Positions 43,912-50,836 of a stretch of DNA of 64,000 nt are shown here, piece after piece (positions within the stretch are counted from its first letter, which is position 1; each line of letters begins with the position of its first letter). The notes beneath the pieces were generated by a model that had not been told where the DNA came from, did no database searches, and was given only the letters and a program-made list of their open reading frames with translations. This DNA comes from Rhodothermales bacterium (GTDB lineage Bacteria > Bacteroidota > Rhodothermia > Rhodothermales > Bin80): the NCBI GenBank assembly GCA_028278205.1, contig JANQES010000050.1, positions 1-64,000 on the forward strand. The letters run 5' to 3'. Position numbers and translations under genes: made by a program.

Positions 43912-45450
43912 ATGAAACGACTCGCTCTCCTTACCGCCTTCTTCGTCCTCAGCGCATCCACGCTCTTTGCGCAAGACCTCGGCACCGAAGCTCAACGCGC
44001 CGAGGGCAAGGTCGTCTACGACCAGAAATGCGCCCACTGCCACGGCTACAACGGCGATGCCGAAAGCGTCGCCACGGCGTACCTGCGACCGACGCCGCGC
44101 GACTTCACCTCCGGCAACTACAAGTTCCGCTCGACGGCCAGCGGCGAGTTGCCCACCACCGAAGACATCAAGCGCAGCATCCGCGACGGCATGCCCTACA
44201 CCAGCATGCCCGCCTGGCAGGGCATCCTCTCGGAAAGCGACATCACCAACCTCACCTATTACATCAAATCGTTCGACCAGATGTTCAACGGGCCGTACGG
44301 CTCGCCCGAAGCCATCACCATCAATTCGCAGGCGTATGATGAATCGAGGCTGGCGCGCGGGCGCGAGGTCTTCGAAGCCAACCAGTGCGCCGACTGCCAC
44401 GGCGAAAACGGACGCGGCAACGGCGAGAGCGCCGCCGAACTGATGGACGACTGGGGCTATCCCATCCGCCCCGCCGACATGACCAAACGCTGGACGTTCC
44501 GCGCCAGCGCCACACGCGAGGATATCTACCGCACCTTCACCACCGGCCTCAACGGCACGCCGATGCCGTCCTACCAGCAAACCATCGAAGAAGACGACCG
44601 CTGGGCGCTGGTCGATTACGTCTGGTCGCTCTCGCGCGACGAACCCGACTACGGCACCGTCGTGACGGCACAAGGGGCCAGCGGCGCCATCGATATCAGC
44701 CAGGGACCGGCCTTGTTCGAGAATGTGCCGGGGACGTACTTCCCCATCGTCGGGCAACTCATCGAGCCGGGGCGGGCTTTTTATCCCGGCGTCAACGGCG
44801 TCGAGGTCAAGGCCATCTATAACCAGGATGACATTGCCTTCCTGCTCACCTGGAACGACATGACCGCCGAGACGTCGGGTTCGAACGGCCTGACGATGGA
44901 AGCGCCGCTGTTCGATCCGTCGATGGCCGACAGCGCCGCCGCCGACACCGCCGGGACCTACTCCGACGCCGTGGCGCTGCTGCTGCCGGCAGAGACGATG
45001 GCCGGCGTCGAGAAACCCTACTTCATGTTCGGCGATTCGAAAAACCCGATGGACATCTGGTACACCGATCTTGCCACGGACAACGCGGGGGTATTCGTAG
45101 GCAGAGGCATCAGCAACATACAGGAAACCGAACAGACCCTCGAACGCTACGCCAACTATGACGACGGCGTCTGGACTGTCATCTTCAAACGCAAACGCCC
45201 GATGGACGGCGGCCTCTCGTTCGATGAAGGAACGTTCGTGCCGATTACGTTTTCGGTGTGGGATGGCTTCAACCACGAACGCGGCAACAAACGCGGCCTC
45301 TCGGCCTGGTATCACGTCTACCTGAGCCCGCTAGAAACCCAGTCGGCAGCCGGGCCGATGCTGAAGTGGGGCCTGATCACGCTGCTGGTCGAACTGGCCC
45401 TCATCGGCTTCATCCGCTGGCGGAATAAGAAGGAAGCGGTTGCGGCCTGA
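43912..45450 (+). CDS. Diheme cytochrome c fused to an EB_dh-type heme b domain
   Basis: 512 residues. Signal peptide (about 1-21, ending LFAQ), cytochrome c domains with CAHCH (40-44) and CADCH (159-163), then from about 255 a beta-sandwich with the pattern GVEVKAIYNQDDIAFLLTWND ... DAVALLLP ... DIWY ... VIFKRKR, matching the ethylbenzene-dehydrogenase gamma/NxrC-like family that binds heme b. A C-terminal membrane anchor (about 483-500) ends RWRNKK. So it probably carries three hemes and transfers electrons at the periplasmic face. It closes the bd-type oxidase operon. Confidence 0.85.
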   Translation: MKRLALLTAFFVLSASTLFAQDLGTEAQRAEGKVVYDQKCAHCHGYNGDAESVATAYLRPTPRDFTSGNYKFRSTASGELPTTEDIKRSIRDGMPYTSMPAWQGILSESDITNLTYYIKSFDQMFNGPYGSPEAITINSQAYDESRLARGREVFEANQCADCHGENGRGNGESAAELMDDWGYPIRPADMTKRWTFRASATREDIYRTFTTGLNGTPMPSYQQTIEEDDRWALVDYVWSLSRDEPDYGTVVTAQGASGAIDISQGPALFENVPGTYFPIVGQLIEPGRAFYPGVNGVEVKAIYNQDDIAFLLTWNDMTAETSGSNGLTMEAPLFDPSMADSAAADTAGTYSDAVALLLPAETMAGVEKPYFMFGDSKNPMDIWYTDLATDNAGVFVGRGISNIQETEQTLERYANYDDGVWTVIFKRKRPMDGGLSFDEGTFVPITFSVWDGFNHERGNKRGLSAWYHVYLSPLETQSAAGPMLKWGLITLLVELALIGFIRWRNKKEAVAA

Positions 45451-45458
45451 GTTTGGTT

Positions 45459-45532
45459 GAGTCGGAGAGTCTAAGAGTCGGGGAGTCGGGGATTTTTTTC
45501 TCCGACTCCCCGACTCTCCGGCTCTCCGACTC
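45459..45532. repeat. Octamer-repeat hairpin (GAGTCGGG family)
   Basis: Left arm GAGTCGGAGAGTCTAAGAGT with CGGGGAGTCGGGGA (45459-45493); right arm CTCCGACTCCCCGACTCTCC with GGCTCTCCGACTC (45499-45532). Spacer is T-rich. Word length eight. Confidence 0.85.
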
Positions 45533-45579
45533 ATAATCCCCTCTTTCTGAAATAGCCCCCTCAAAGAATCCTATCCTCG

Positions 45580-46836
45580 GTGGAATACACACCCTCCCTC
45601 ATCTCCTGGAACCTGACGAAGAAGTGCAACCTGCGCTGCCCGCATTGCTACATGGAAGCGGGCCGCCCGGCGGCGCGTGAGTTGACGACGGACGAATGCC
45701 TGGCGCTGCTCGACGAGATGAAGGCCCTCGGCACCGAGATGCTCATCCTCACCGGCGGCGAGCCGCTGCTGCGCAAAGACATCTTCGCCCTCGCCCAGCG
45801 CGCCTCCAACCTCGGCATGTGGGTGGTGATGGGCACCAACGGCGTGCTCATCACCGACAAGGTCGCGCAGAAGATGATCGAATGCGGCGTCAAAGGCGTC
45901 GGCATCAGCATCGACTCGATCGATCCCCAGAAACACAACAGCTTTCGCGGCGGGCCGAATTCGTGGGAATACTCGGTGCGGGCGCTGGAGATCTGCCGCG
46001 CCAACGGCCTCGAAGTGCTGGTGCAGACGACCATCATGGAGGAAAATTACGACGAGATCCCGGCGCTGATCGATTTTGCCCGTGAGAAAGGCGCGTGGTC
46101 GTTCAACCTGTACTTCCTCGTCCAGACCGGGCGGGGCCGGCAGATGACCGACCTCTCGGCGACGCAGACCGAGGCGATGCTGTCTCACCTGGCCGACGTG
46201 CAGGACGACTACCGGCCCATGCTCGTGCGGTCGAAGTGCGCGCCGCAGTTCAAGCAGATCGCCTACGCCAAAGGGCGCGGCGGGTTGGAGAGCGGCGGCT
46301 GCATGGCCGGCACCCAGTACTGCCGCATCACCCCCGAAGGCGACGTCACGCCCTGCCCCTACATGACCGTCGTGGCCGGCAACGTGCTCGACCAATCGTT
46401 CACCGCCATCTGGCAGACCTCGCCGGTGTTGCAACAACTCCGCGACACCGGGCAACTCAAAGGCCGCTGCGGCACCTGCGAGTTCAACGAACTCTGCGGC
46501 GGCTGCCGATGCCGCGCCTACGCCGCCACCGGCGACTACCTCCAGGAAGACCCCGCCTGCACCTATCAACCGACCGACCAGCCGTTAGAGATCGTCGAGT
46601 TCGTCTGGACCGACGAGGCTCGCGCCCGTTTAGAGCGCATCCCCATCGCCTTCATCCGCGAGAAGACGCGCAAGGGCGTCGAAGCCTACGCCCAGCGCCA
46701 GGCCGTCCACCGTATCACCCCCGAAGTGATGACCGGAGCGCTCTCCGGCATGGAACGCCCCAAAGCCTTCGGCAAAATGTCGTCGTTTGTGAAGGCTTCA
46801 TCTCAGCGGGAAACTACGCCGGAGCGGCTGGTTTAA
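45580..46836 (+). CDS. Radical SAM/SPASM protein with C-terminal PCP_red domain
   Basis: 418 residues from a GTG start. CNLRCPHC (Cys16, 20, 23) is the radical SAM [4Fe-4S] motif; TGGEPLL follows. A SPASM-type domain carries further cysteines (about 241, 248, 259, 297, 300, 306, 309, 311, 327). Residues 343-387 (FVWTDEARARLERIP...GVEAYAQRQAVHRITPEV) match the PCP_red domain first seen in protochlorophyllide-reductase subunits. The architecture resembles NirJ/AhbC/AhbD-like heme-modifying enzymes, so heme or cofactor maturation for the adjacent oxidase is a reasonable guess. The last residues lie within the 74-base duplication (46804-46877). Confidence 0.87.
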   Translation: MEYTPSLISWNLTKKCNLRCPHCYMEAGRPAARELTTDECLALLDEMKALGTEMLILTGGEPLLRKDIFALAQRASNLGMWVVMGTNGVLITDKVAQKMIECGVKGVGISIDSIDPQKHNSFRGGPNSWEYSVRALEICRANGLEVLVQTTIMEENYDEIPALIDFAREKGAWSFNLYFLVQTGRGRQMTDLSATQTEAMLSHLADVQDDYRPMLVRSKCAPQFKQIAYAKGRGGLESGGCMAGTQYCRITPEGDVTPCPYMTVVAGNVLDQSFTAIWQTSPVLQQLRDTGQLKGRCGTCEFNELCGGCRCRAYAATGDYLQEDPACTYQPTDQPLEIVEFVWTDEARARLERIPIAFIREKTRKGVEAYAQRQAVHRITPEVMTGALSGMERPKAFGKMSSFVKASSQRETTPERLV

Positions 46837-46877
46837 AGTCTGGCAAGCGAACCTGAACATGGAGGGAACCAGGAATG
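46804..46877 (+). repeat. 74-base duplicated segment, copy 1
   Basis: About 62 of 74 positions match 47457-47530 by hand alignment. Both copies end exactly in the ATG start codon of a small gene (antitoxin here, coiled-coil protein there), with a purine-rich GGAG region before it. Copy 1 overlaps the last 11 codons of the radical SAM gene. Confidence 0.85.
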
Positions 46878-47072
46878 GAAATCCATAAAAAGATTGTCAT
46901 TGACGAGCACGGAAACCCGCAAGAAGTGATCATCCCCTGGGCCGAATTCCAGGAGATCGCCGACGTGTTGGGTCTCGATCTGGATCAGGAAGCCATTGAA
47001 GATCTCATCCAGGCCCGTAAAGATCGAACTCAGGGCAACACCGACGCCTATATCGGTCTAAGCGACCTGTAG
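46875..47072 (+). CDS. RelB-like antitoxin
   Basis: 65 residues. MEIHKKIVIDEHGNPQEVIIPWAEFQEIADVLGLDL begins with a short beta strand and a helical region typical of antitoxins paired with RelE toxins, and the C-terminus (DLIQARKDRTQGNTDAYIGLSDL) is the usual extended toxin-wrapping tail. Three bases separate it from the toxin gene. The start is at the end of the duplicated segment. Confidence 0.82.
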   Translation: MEIHKKIVIDEHGNPQEVIIPWAEFQEIADVLGLDLDQEAIEDLIQARKDRTQGNTDAYIGLSDL

Positions 47073-47075
47073 TCG

Positions 47076-47336
47076 ATGTATCGTCTCGTCATACATCGTC
47101 GTGCCGCCCGGTATCTCAAGAAACTTCCTGAGGGCCGACAAACAAGCATAAAACACAGATTGGAGCAATTGCAAAGCAATCCCGTAAATTCGCCCGGCAT
47201 AATAAATATGGTAGGAAATTGGCGGGGCTATCGCAGAGTCCGCGTAGGCGACTTTCGCATCATCTATTGGGTCGATGAAGATGAATCTGTTGTATACGTA
47301 GATCATATTGGACCCCGTGGCGATATATACAAGTAA
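47076..47336 (+). CDS. RelE/ParE-family toxin
   Basis: 86 residues. YRLVIHRRAARYLKKLPEGRQTSIKHRLEQLQSNP, then GNWRGYRRVRVGDFRIIYWVDEDESVVYVDHIGPRGDIYK is the RelE fold: YRVRVGDFRIIY and the final H-I-GxRGDIY are highly typical. RelE toxins cleave mRNA in the ribosome A site. Confidence 0.9.
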   Translation: MYRLVIHRRAARYLKKLPEGRQTSIKHRLEQLQSNPVNSPGIINMVGNWRGYRRVRVGDFRIIYWVDEDESVVYVDHIGPRGDIYK

Positions 47337-47338
47337 TC

Positions 47339-47509
47339 ATGCTGCAGGCCAAGCTAACCTCCCTGAGGCAAACCACCTTAGACCCTGAAGTCGCACAGCG
47401 CCTGCGCAAGTCGCTGGGAAGCGCTATCGAAGCAGCCTGCGACCAAGGAGGCATCGCAGCGGGAAACTACGCCGGTGCGGCTAGTTTAAGGCCTAGCAAG
47501 CGAACCTGA
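47339..47509 (+). CDS. Possible 56-residue protein (uncertain)
   Basis: An open frame starts at ATG 47339, two bases after the toxin stop codon, and ends in the second copy of the 74-base duplication. The translation begins MLQAKLTSLRQTTLDPEVAQ and is basic and helix-forming. No relative is recognised and there is no clear Shine-Dalgarno sequence. It may be spurious. Confidence 0.3.
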   Translation: MLQAKLTSLRQTTLDPEVAQRLRKSLGSAIEAACDQGGIAAGNYAGAASLRPSKRT

Positions 47510-47530
47510 ACACGGAGAGGAACGAGGATG
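47457..47530 (+). repeat. 74-base duplicated segment, copy 2
   Basis: See copy 1 at 46804-46877. It ends in the start codon of the coiled-coil gene at 47528. The leading third (CAGCGGGAAACTACGCCGG) is identical over 19 bases between the copies. Confidence 0.85.
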
Positions 47531-47707
47531 AGCAAAGACATCACGCTAGAACCGACTGCCGAGGAAGCTGCTCAGATTGAGGCTGCCTCTAAAGAACTGC
47601 TCGCCGAGATCAAGCGTGCCAACGATCAGATGGCGCGCGATCAGCAGGAAATCGACAGGCTAAAAGCGGAAACACGCGCGATCTTAGCGAAGCTGAAGGC
47701 GGCTTGA
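47528..47707 (+). CDS. Small coiled-coil protein
   Basis: 59 residues, a short gene of 180 bases. It reads MSKDITLEPTAEEAAQIEAA followed by KELLAEIKRANDQMARDQ and more heptad-like helix, rich in Glu, Lys, Ala and Gln, hence a predicted coiled coil. It shares its upstream 74 bases with the antitoxin gene. Four bases later a second coiled-coil gene begins, suggesting translational coupling. Confidence 0.7.
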   Translation: MSKDITLEPTAEEAAQIEAASKELLAEIKRANDQMARDQQEIDRLKAETRAILAKLKAA

Positions 47708-47711
47708 GACG

Positions 47712-47978
47712 ATGTGGAAAAAACTATTTGAGTCGTTGAAGCAGTTGCTACTGCTGACCGAGCAGACGCAGCAGAATCGCAGCGAAATCAAGGAACTTAG
47801 ACAGGAATTACGAGACCTGGCAAAAGCTGTAGAACGATTGGCCTACGAGTTACAACGCTCCAGAGAAAACGAGGCTCATGAGCGCGAAAAGATGGTTCTT
47901 CGGTTAGAAAATGAGATGCTGCGCTTCGAACGACGGCTGCCACTATCGCAGCCGGATGAAAAAGACGACTCAACCTGA
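47712..47978 (+). CDS. Conserved coiled-coil protein
   Basis: 88 residues: MWKKLFESLKQLLLLTEQTQ followed by an uninterrupted amphipathic helix (QNRSEIKELRQELRDLAKAV ... ENEAHEREKMVLRLENEMLRFERRLP). This kind of short helical protein is widespread, notably in cyanobacteria, but has no assigned function. A GGGAGA-type pyrimidine tract follows its stop. Confidence 0.78.
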   Translation: MWKKLFESLKQLLLLTEQTQQNRSEIKELRQELRDLAKAVERLAYELQRSRENEAHEREKMVLRLENEMLRFERRLPLSQPDEKDDST

Positions 47979-48017
47979 GTCCTTTCTCCCTCTCCCCCTT
48001 TCTCCCTTTCCCAAACG

Positions 48018-48209
48018 ATGCCCTACACCATCACCGACGCCTGCACCGCCTGCGATCTGTGCATCGACGTGTGCCCGATCAGCGCGATTGAAGAGGGAGA
48101 TCCGATCTACGTGATCAACGACACATGCTGCGATTTCGAAGAATGCCTGGTGATGTGCGAGGTAGACGCTATCGTGCTCATCGAAGACGACGAGACCGTC
48201 CCCCATTGA
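48018..48209 (+). CDS. 2[4Fe-4S] ferredoxin
   Basis: 63 residues. CTACDLCIDVCP and the second cluster C(C)DFEECLVMCEVDAI supply eight cysteines in the bacterial ferredoxin arrangement. A small soluble electron carrier. Neighbouring radical SAM and cytochrome genes are possible users. It follows a C/T-rich repeat at 47981-48012. Confidence 0.93.
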   Translation: MPYTITDACTACDLCIDVCPISAIEEGDPIYVINDTCCDFEECLVMCEVDAIVLIEDDETVPH

Positions 48210-48290
48210 ATTTTGACCGGCACGACCTCCAAACAAGCTCAAGAGACGAAACTCGAACGGAACACACAGAGCTAATCGTCAAAATTCACC

Positions 48291-48641
48291 ATGGTCGAAA
48301 ATGAAATCCAGTTTTTGAGTTGGGAGGAATTCCGGCAGATGGTCCCGTCGATCCTTCAGCTCGAAGTGACGCGGCTGGGCACGCTCATCGACGCGGCGGG
48401 GAGCGCTACGGATTTTCGCAACGCGCTGGTGAAGGCGCGGTTTGAGGTGAGACGATTTATCGCGTGCGTGCAGGAGGCGGAAAAAGAAACCGTCGCGGAC
48501 GCCTGCGCGCCGCATCTTCAGACGGCGCTGCTCAACGTTTCTCTGGTTAATGTAAATCTGGACGAAAAGACGACGGCGACGCTCGATTACATCATCGATC
48601 GATTAAAATATGTGAATGACCGGATTGCGTTGATTTATTGA
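48291..48641 (+). CDS. Hypothetical protein
   Basis: 116 residues, all-helical and acidic (MVENEIQFLSWEEFRQMVPS then LQLEVTRLGTLIDAAG). No recognised motif, signal or membrane segment. The gene ends flush against the convergent NHL gene, whose stop is at the next base. Confidence 0.65.
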   Translation: MVENEIQFLSWEEFRQMVPSILQLEVTRLGTLIDAAGSATDFRNALVKARFEVRRFIACVQEAEKETVADACAPHLQTALLNVSLVNVNLDEKTTATLDYIIDRLKYVNDRIALIY

Positions 48642-49751
48642 TCACGACGCGCCGGAGAGCACGATTTTCATCACCCGATTCACGTTTCGATCTACCACGA
48701 AGAGTTCGTCTTGATCGTTGAAGACCATGCCGAAGAGCGTGCGTCCGGCGTTGAGGCGTTCGAGGAAGCGTCCGTCGGCGTCGAAGACCTGGAGGCCGTT
48801 GACATCGCTGACGTAGACCCGCCCCCGGCCATCGACGGCGATGTTGTGCGGCGCGTGGAACTGCCCCGGCTCGTCACCGTCGCTGCCGAAGCGGTTGAGG
48901 AACGTGCCGGACGGATCAAACTTGAAGACGGCCACGCTCGACTTGCCCCGTTCGCTGAAGCCGCCGAAGACGTAGACGTTGCCCAGCCCGTCGATGGCAG
49001 CGCGGGCATTCCGGGCCGGCGTCTCGAAGGAGAGACTGACCTGCCCCTGCGCATCGAACCGGACGACCTGCGCCGGAGAGGCGCCGCCGCCGAAGACCAG
49101 CATCCCGCCATCCGGCGCCGGATAGACGCCGTCGGCGCGGAAGCGCGGCGGCCCCGTCCAGGCGTCGAGCGCCTCGCCGGTGGCGCCCCGGTAGCGCTGT
49201 ATTTTGCCGCCCTGCACGACGTAGACGATGCCGTTGCGGTCGGCAGCGAGCCCGCGCATCGGGCGTTCGGTATCGACCAGCCACTGCGTCATAAACTCGC
49301 CCGTCGCGTCGAAACGCTGGATGCGGCCCCCGCTGTACTCGCCCACGTAGAGATAGCCCTCGCCGTCGAGCGCGATGTGGCGAGCATCGTCGAAGCGCCC
49401 CGGCCCGATGCCCTCGTCGCCGAAGGCCATCACCACCTTAAACGACGAGCCGACAGGCCGCGCTCTCTCCGGATTTGGTCCTGATGGAGCCTGCACCGGC
49501 ACAGGCTCAGAGGGCGGCGAGTCAAGCGTCAGAAAGATCAACATCAACCCTATCGCCAGAACGGCCAGTGTCATCGAGATGCCCCATCGGAAGCGGCGCC
49601 CGGCAGCCGTTGCAGGCCGCACCGGCGCTTTGTGTATCCGCTCAGGCACGACCACCGACTGGCCACAGAACCGGCACTGAATAACCTGCCCGGCCTCGCG
49701 GCTGTATTCGAGCGGCCCACTGCACGCGGGGCAATTGAACGTCTTGAGCAT
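48642..49751 (-). CDS. Zinc-ribbon membrane protein with NHL-type propeller
   Basis: 369 residues. An N-terminal zinc ribbon CPACSG...CRFCG (residues 8-11 and 27-30), a single membrane segment (about 57-77) and an extracytoplasmic NHL/six-bladed propeller: repeated GDEGIGPGRFDDARHIALDGEGYLYV-like units, for example DGDEPGQFHAPHNIAVDGRGRVYVSDV. NHL propellers bind proteins, lipids or ligands. The zinc-ribbon plus propeller layout suggests a membrane sensor or scaffold; its target is unknown. Confidence 0.82.
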   Translation of the reverse strand: MLKTFNCPACSGPLEYSREAGQVIQCRFCGQSVVVPERIHKAPVRPATAAGRRFRWGISMTLAVLAIGLMLIFLTLDSPPSEPVPVQAPSGPNPERARPVGSSFKVVMAFGDEGIGPGRFDDARHIALDGEGYLYVGEYSGGRIQRFDATGEFMTQWLVDTERPMRGLAADRNGIVYVVQGGKIQRYRGATGEALDAWTGPPRFRADGVYPAPDGGMLVFGGGASPAQVVRFDAQGQVSLSFETPARNARAAIDGLGNVYVFGGFSERGKSSVAVFKFDPSGTFLNRFGSDGDEPGQFHAPHNIAVDGRGRVYVSDVNGLQVFDADGRFLERLNAGRTLFGMVFNDQDELFVVDRNVNRVMKIVLSGAS

Positions 49752-49769
49752 GAGCGCCTCGTTGTTGGT

Positions 49770-50714
49770 TTAGGCTATGATCTGGGCCAAAAACTGGGCT
49801 ACGTCTTTCTTGTTGGCTTTTTTAGCGACGTCGAGCGCGGTATCGCCCGCCTGGTAAGGAGCGAAGCTTTTCGTGACGCCCTGCGCAGGATCTGCCCCAT
49901 GCGCGATGAGGAACCGGGCCACGTCTACGTGACCGTACTCGGCGGCCTCGTGCAGCGGCGTGTAGCCGTATTCCTCGCCCAGGTTCACGTCTGCGCCGGC
50001 TTCAACCAGCATCTCGACGATCTTCAGGTGGCCGCCCCGGCTGGCATAATGCAGCGCCGTCGCGCCATTCGTGTCCTGGTAATTGACGGCGATGCGGCCC
50101 GTATTGAGCATCATCGCGACGAGTTCGTCCGCCCCCACCGACGCCGCGATGAACACCGCCGTCTGTTTGTATTTATGCGTCTTCGCGTTCAGGTCGATGC
50201 CGTGATCGATCAGGTAGCGGGCGGCTCGGATGTACGCGTCATACTCGTCGTCGGGATGGTGGCCGATGGCTTGCCGGATCTCGGCAGGATCGGTGAGCGT
50301 GACCTCCTTGCCGTCTCGCTTGACCGTCACCGAGACGTTGAGCGGCCGGTTCTCGACGCCTTCGCCGATGCAAAACAGCGCCGTACAGCCCGTGTCGAGG
50401 AGCGCGTTGACGTCGGCGCCGCGTTTGTGGAGATAGGCCAGGATATCGGCGTGACCCTCAACAGCGGCGGTGATCAACGGCGTCTGCCCGTTATCGGCGG
50501 CGTGGTGGATATCGGCGCCGGCTTCGACGAGGGTTTCCACGACGGTCTTATAGTCCTTGTCCGGCGCATGGGGGCAGTACAACATGGCAAGATGCAACGG
50601 CGTGAACCCCTGCGTGTCGGTGCCTTCGAGGTTCACCCCTTCGTCGATGAACTGGCGCAACGGGTCGAGGAGACCTTCGAAGGCATAATCCCGAAGGAGG
50701 CGCTCTTTATCCAT
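49770..50714 (-). CDS. Ankyrin-repeat protein
   Basis: 314 residues. Several ankyrin units: GFTPLHLAMLYCP, NGQTPLITAAVEGHADILAYL, GATALHYASRGGHLKIVEMLVEAGADVN, YGYTPLHEAAEYGHVDVARFLIAHGADP, and a closing one. No signal peptide. The central part (residues about 110-180) is not obviously repeat-like and has an odd insert (ALFCIGEGVENRPLNVSVTVKRDG). Cytosolic interaction protein; partner unknown. Confidence 0.85.
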   Translation of the reverse strand: MDKERLLRDYAFEGLLDPLRQFIDEGVNLEGTDTQGFTPLHLAMLYCPHAPDKDYKTVVETLVEAGADIHHAADNGQTPLITAAVEGHADILAYLHKRGADVNALLDTGCTALFCIGEGVENRPLNVSVTVKRDGKEVTLTDPAEIRQAIGHHPDDEYDAYIRAARYLIDHGIDLNAKTHKYKQTAVFIAASVGADELVAMMLNTGRIAVNYQDTNGATALHYASRGGHLKIVEMLVEAGADVNLGEEYGYTPLHEAAEYGHVDVARFLIAHGADPAQGVTKSFAPYQAGDTALDVAKKANKKDVAQFLAQIIA

Positions 50715-50836
50715 GCTCGTATTCGTTGTGCCGCTCGGCGCATCCCCCGGCGGCGTGAGAGACTGCGCTAAAGGTAGGCATTGCGGAGTATCTTCGTAAG
50801 CCTACACCTGGGCTCAGCGGAAAAAGCTTCTATGAC

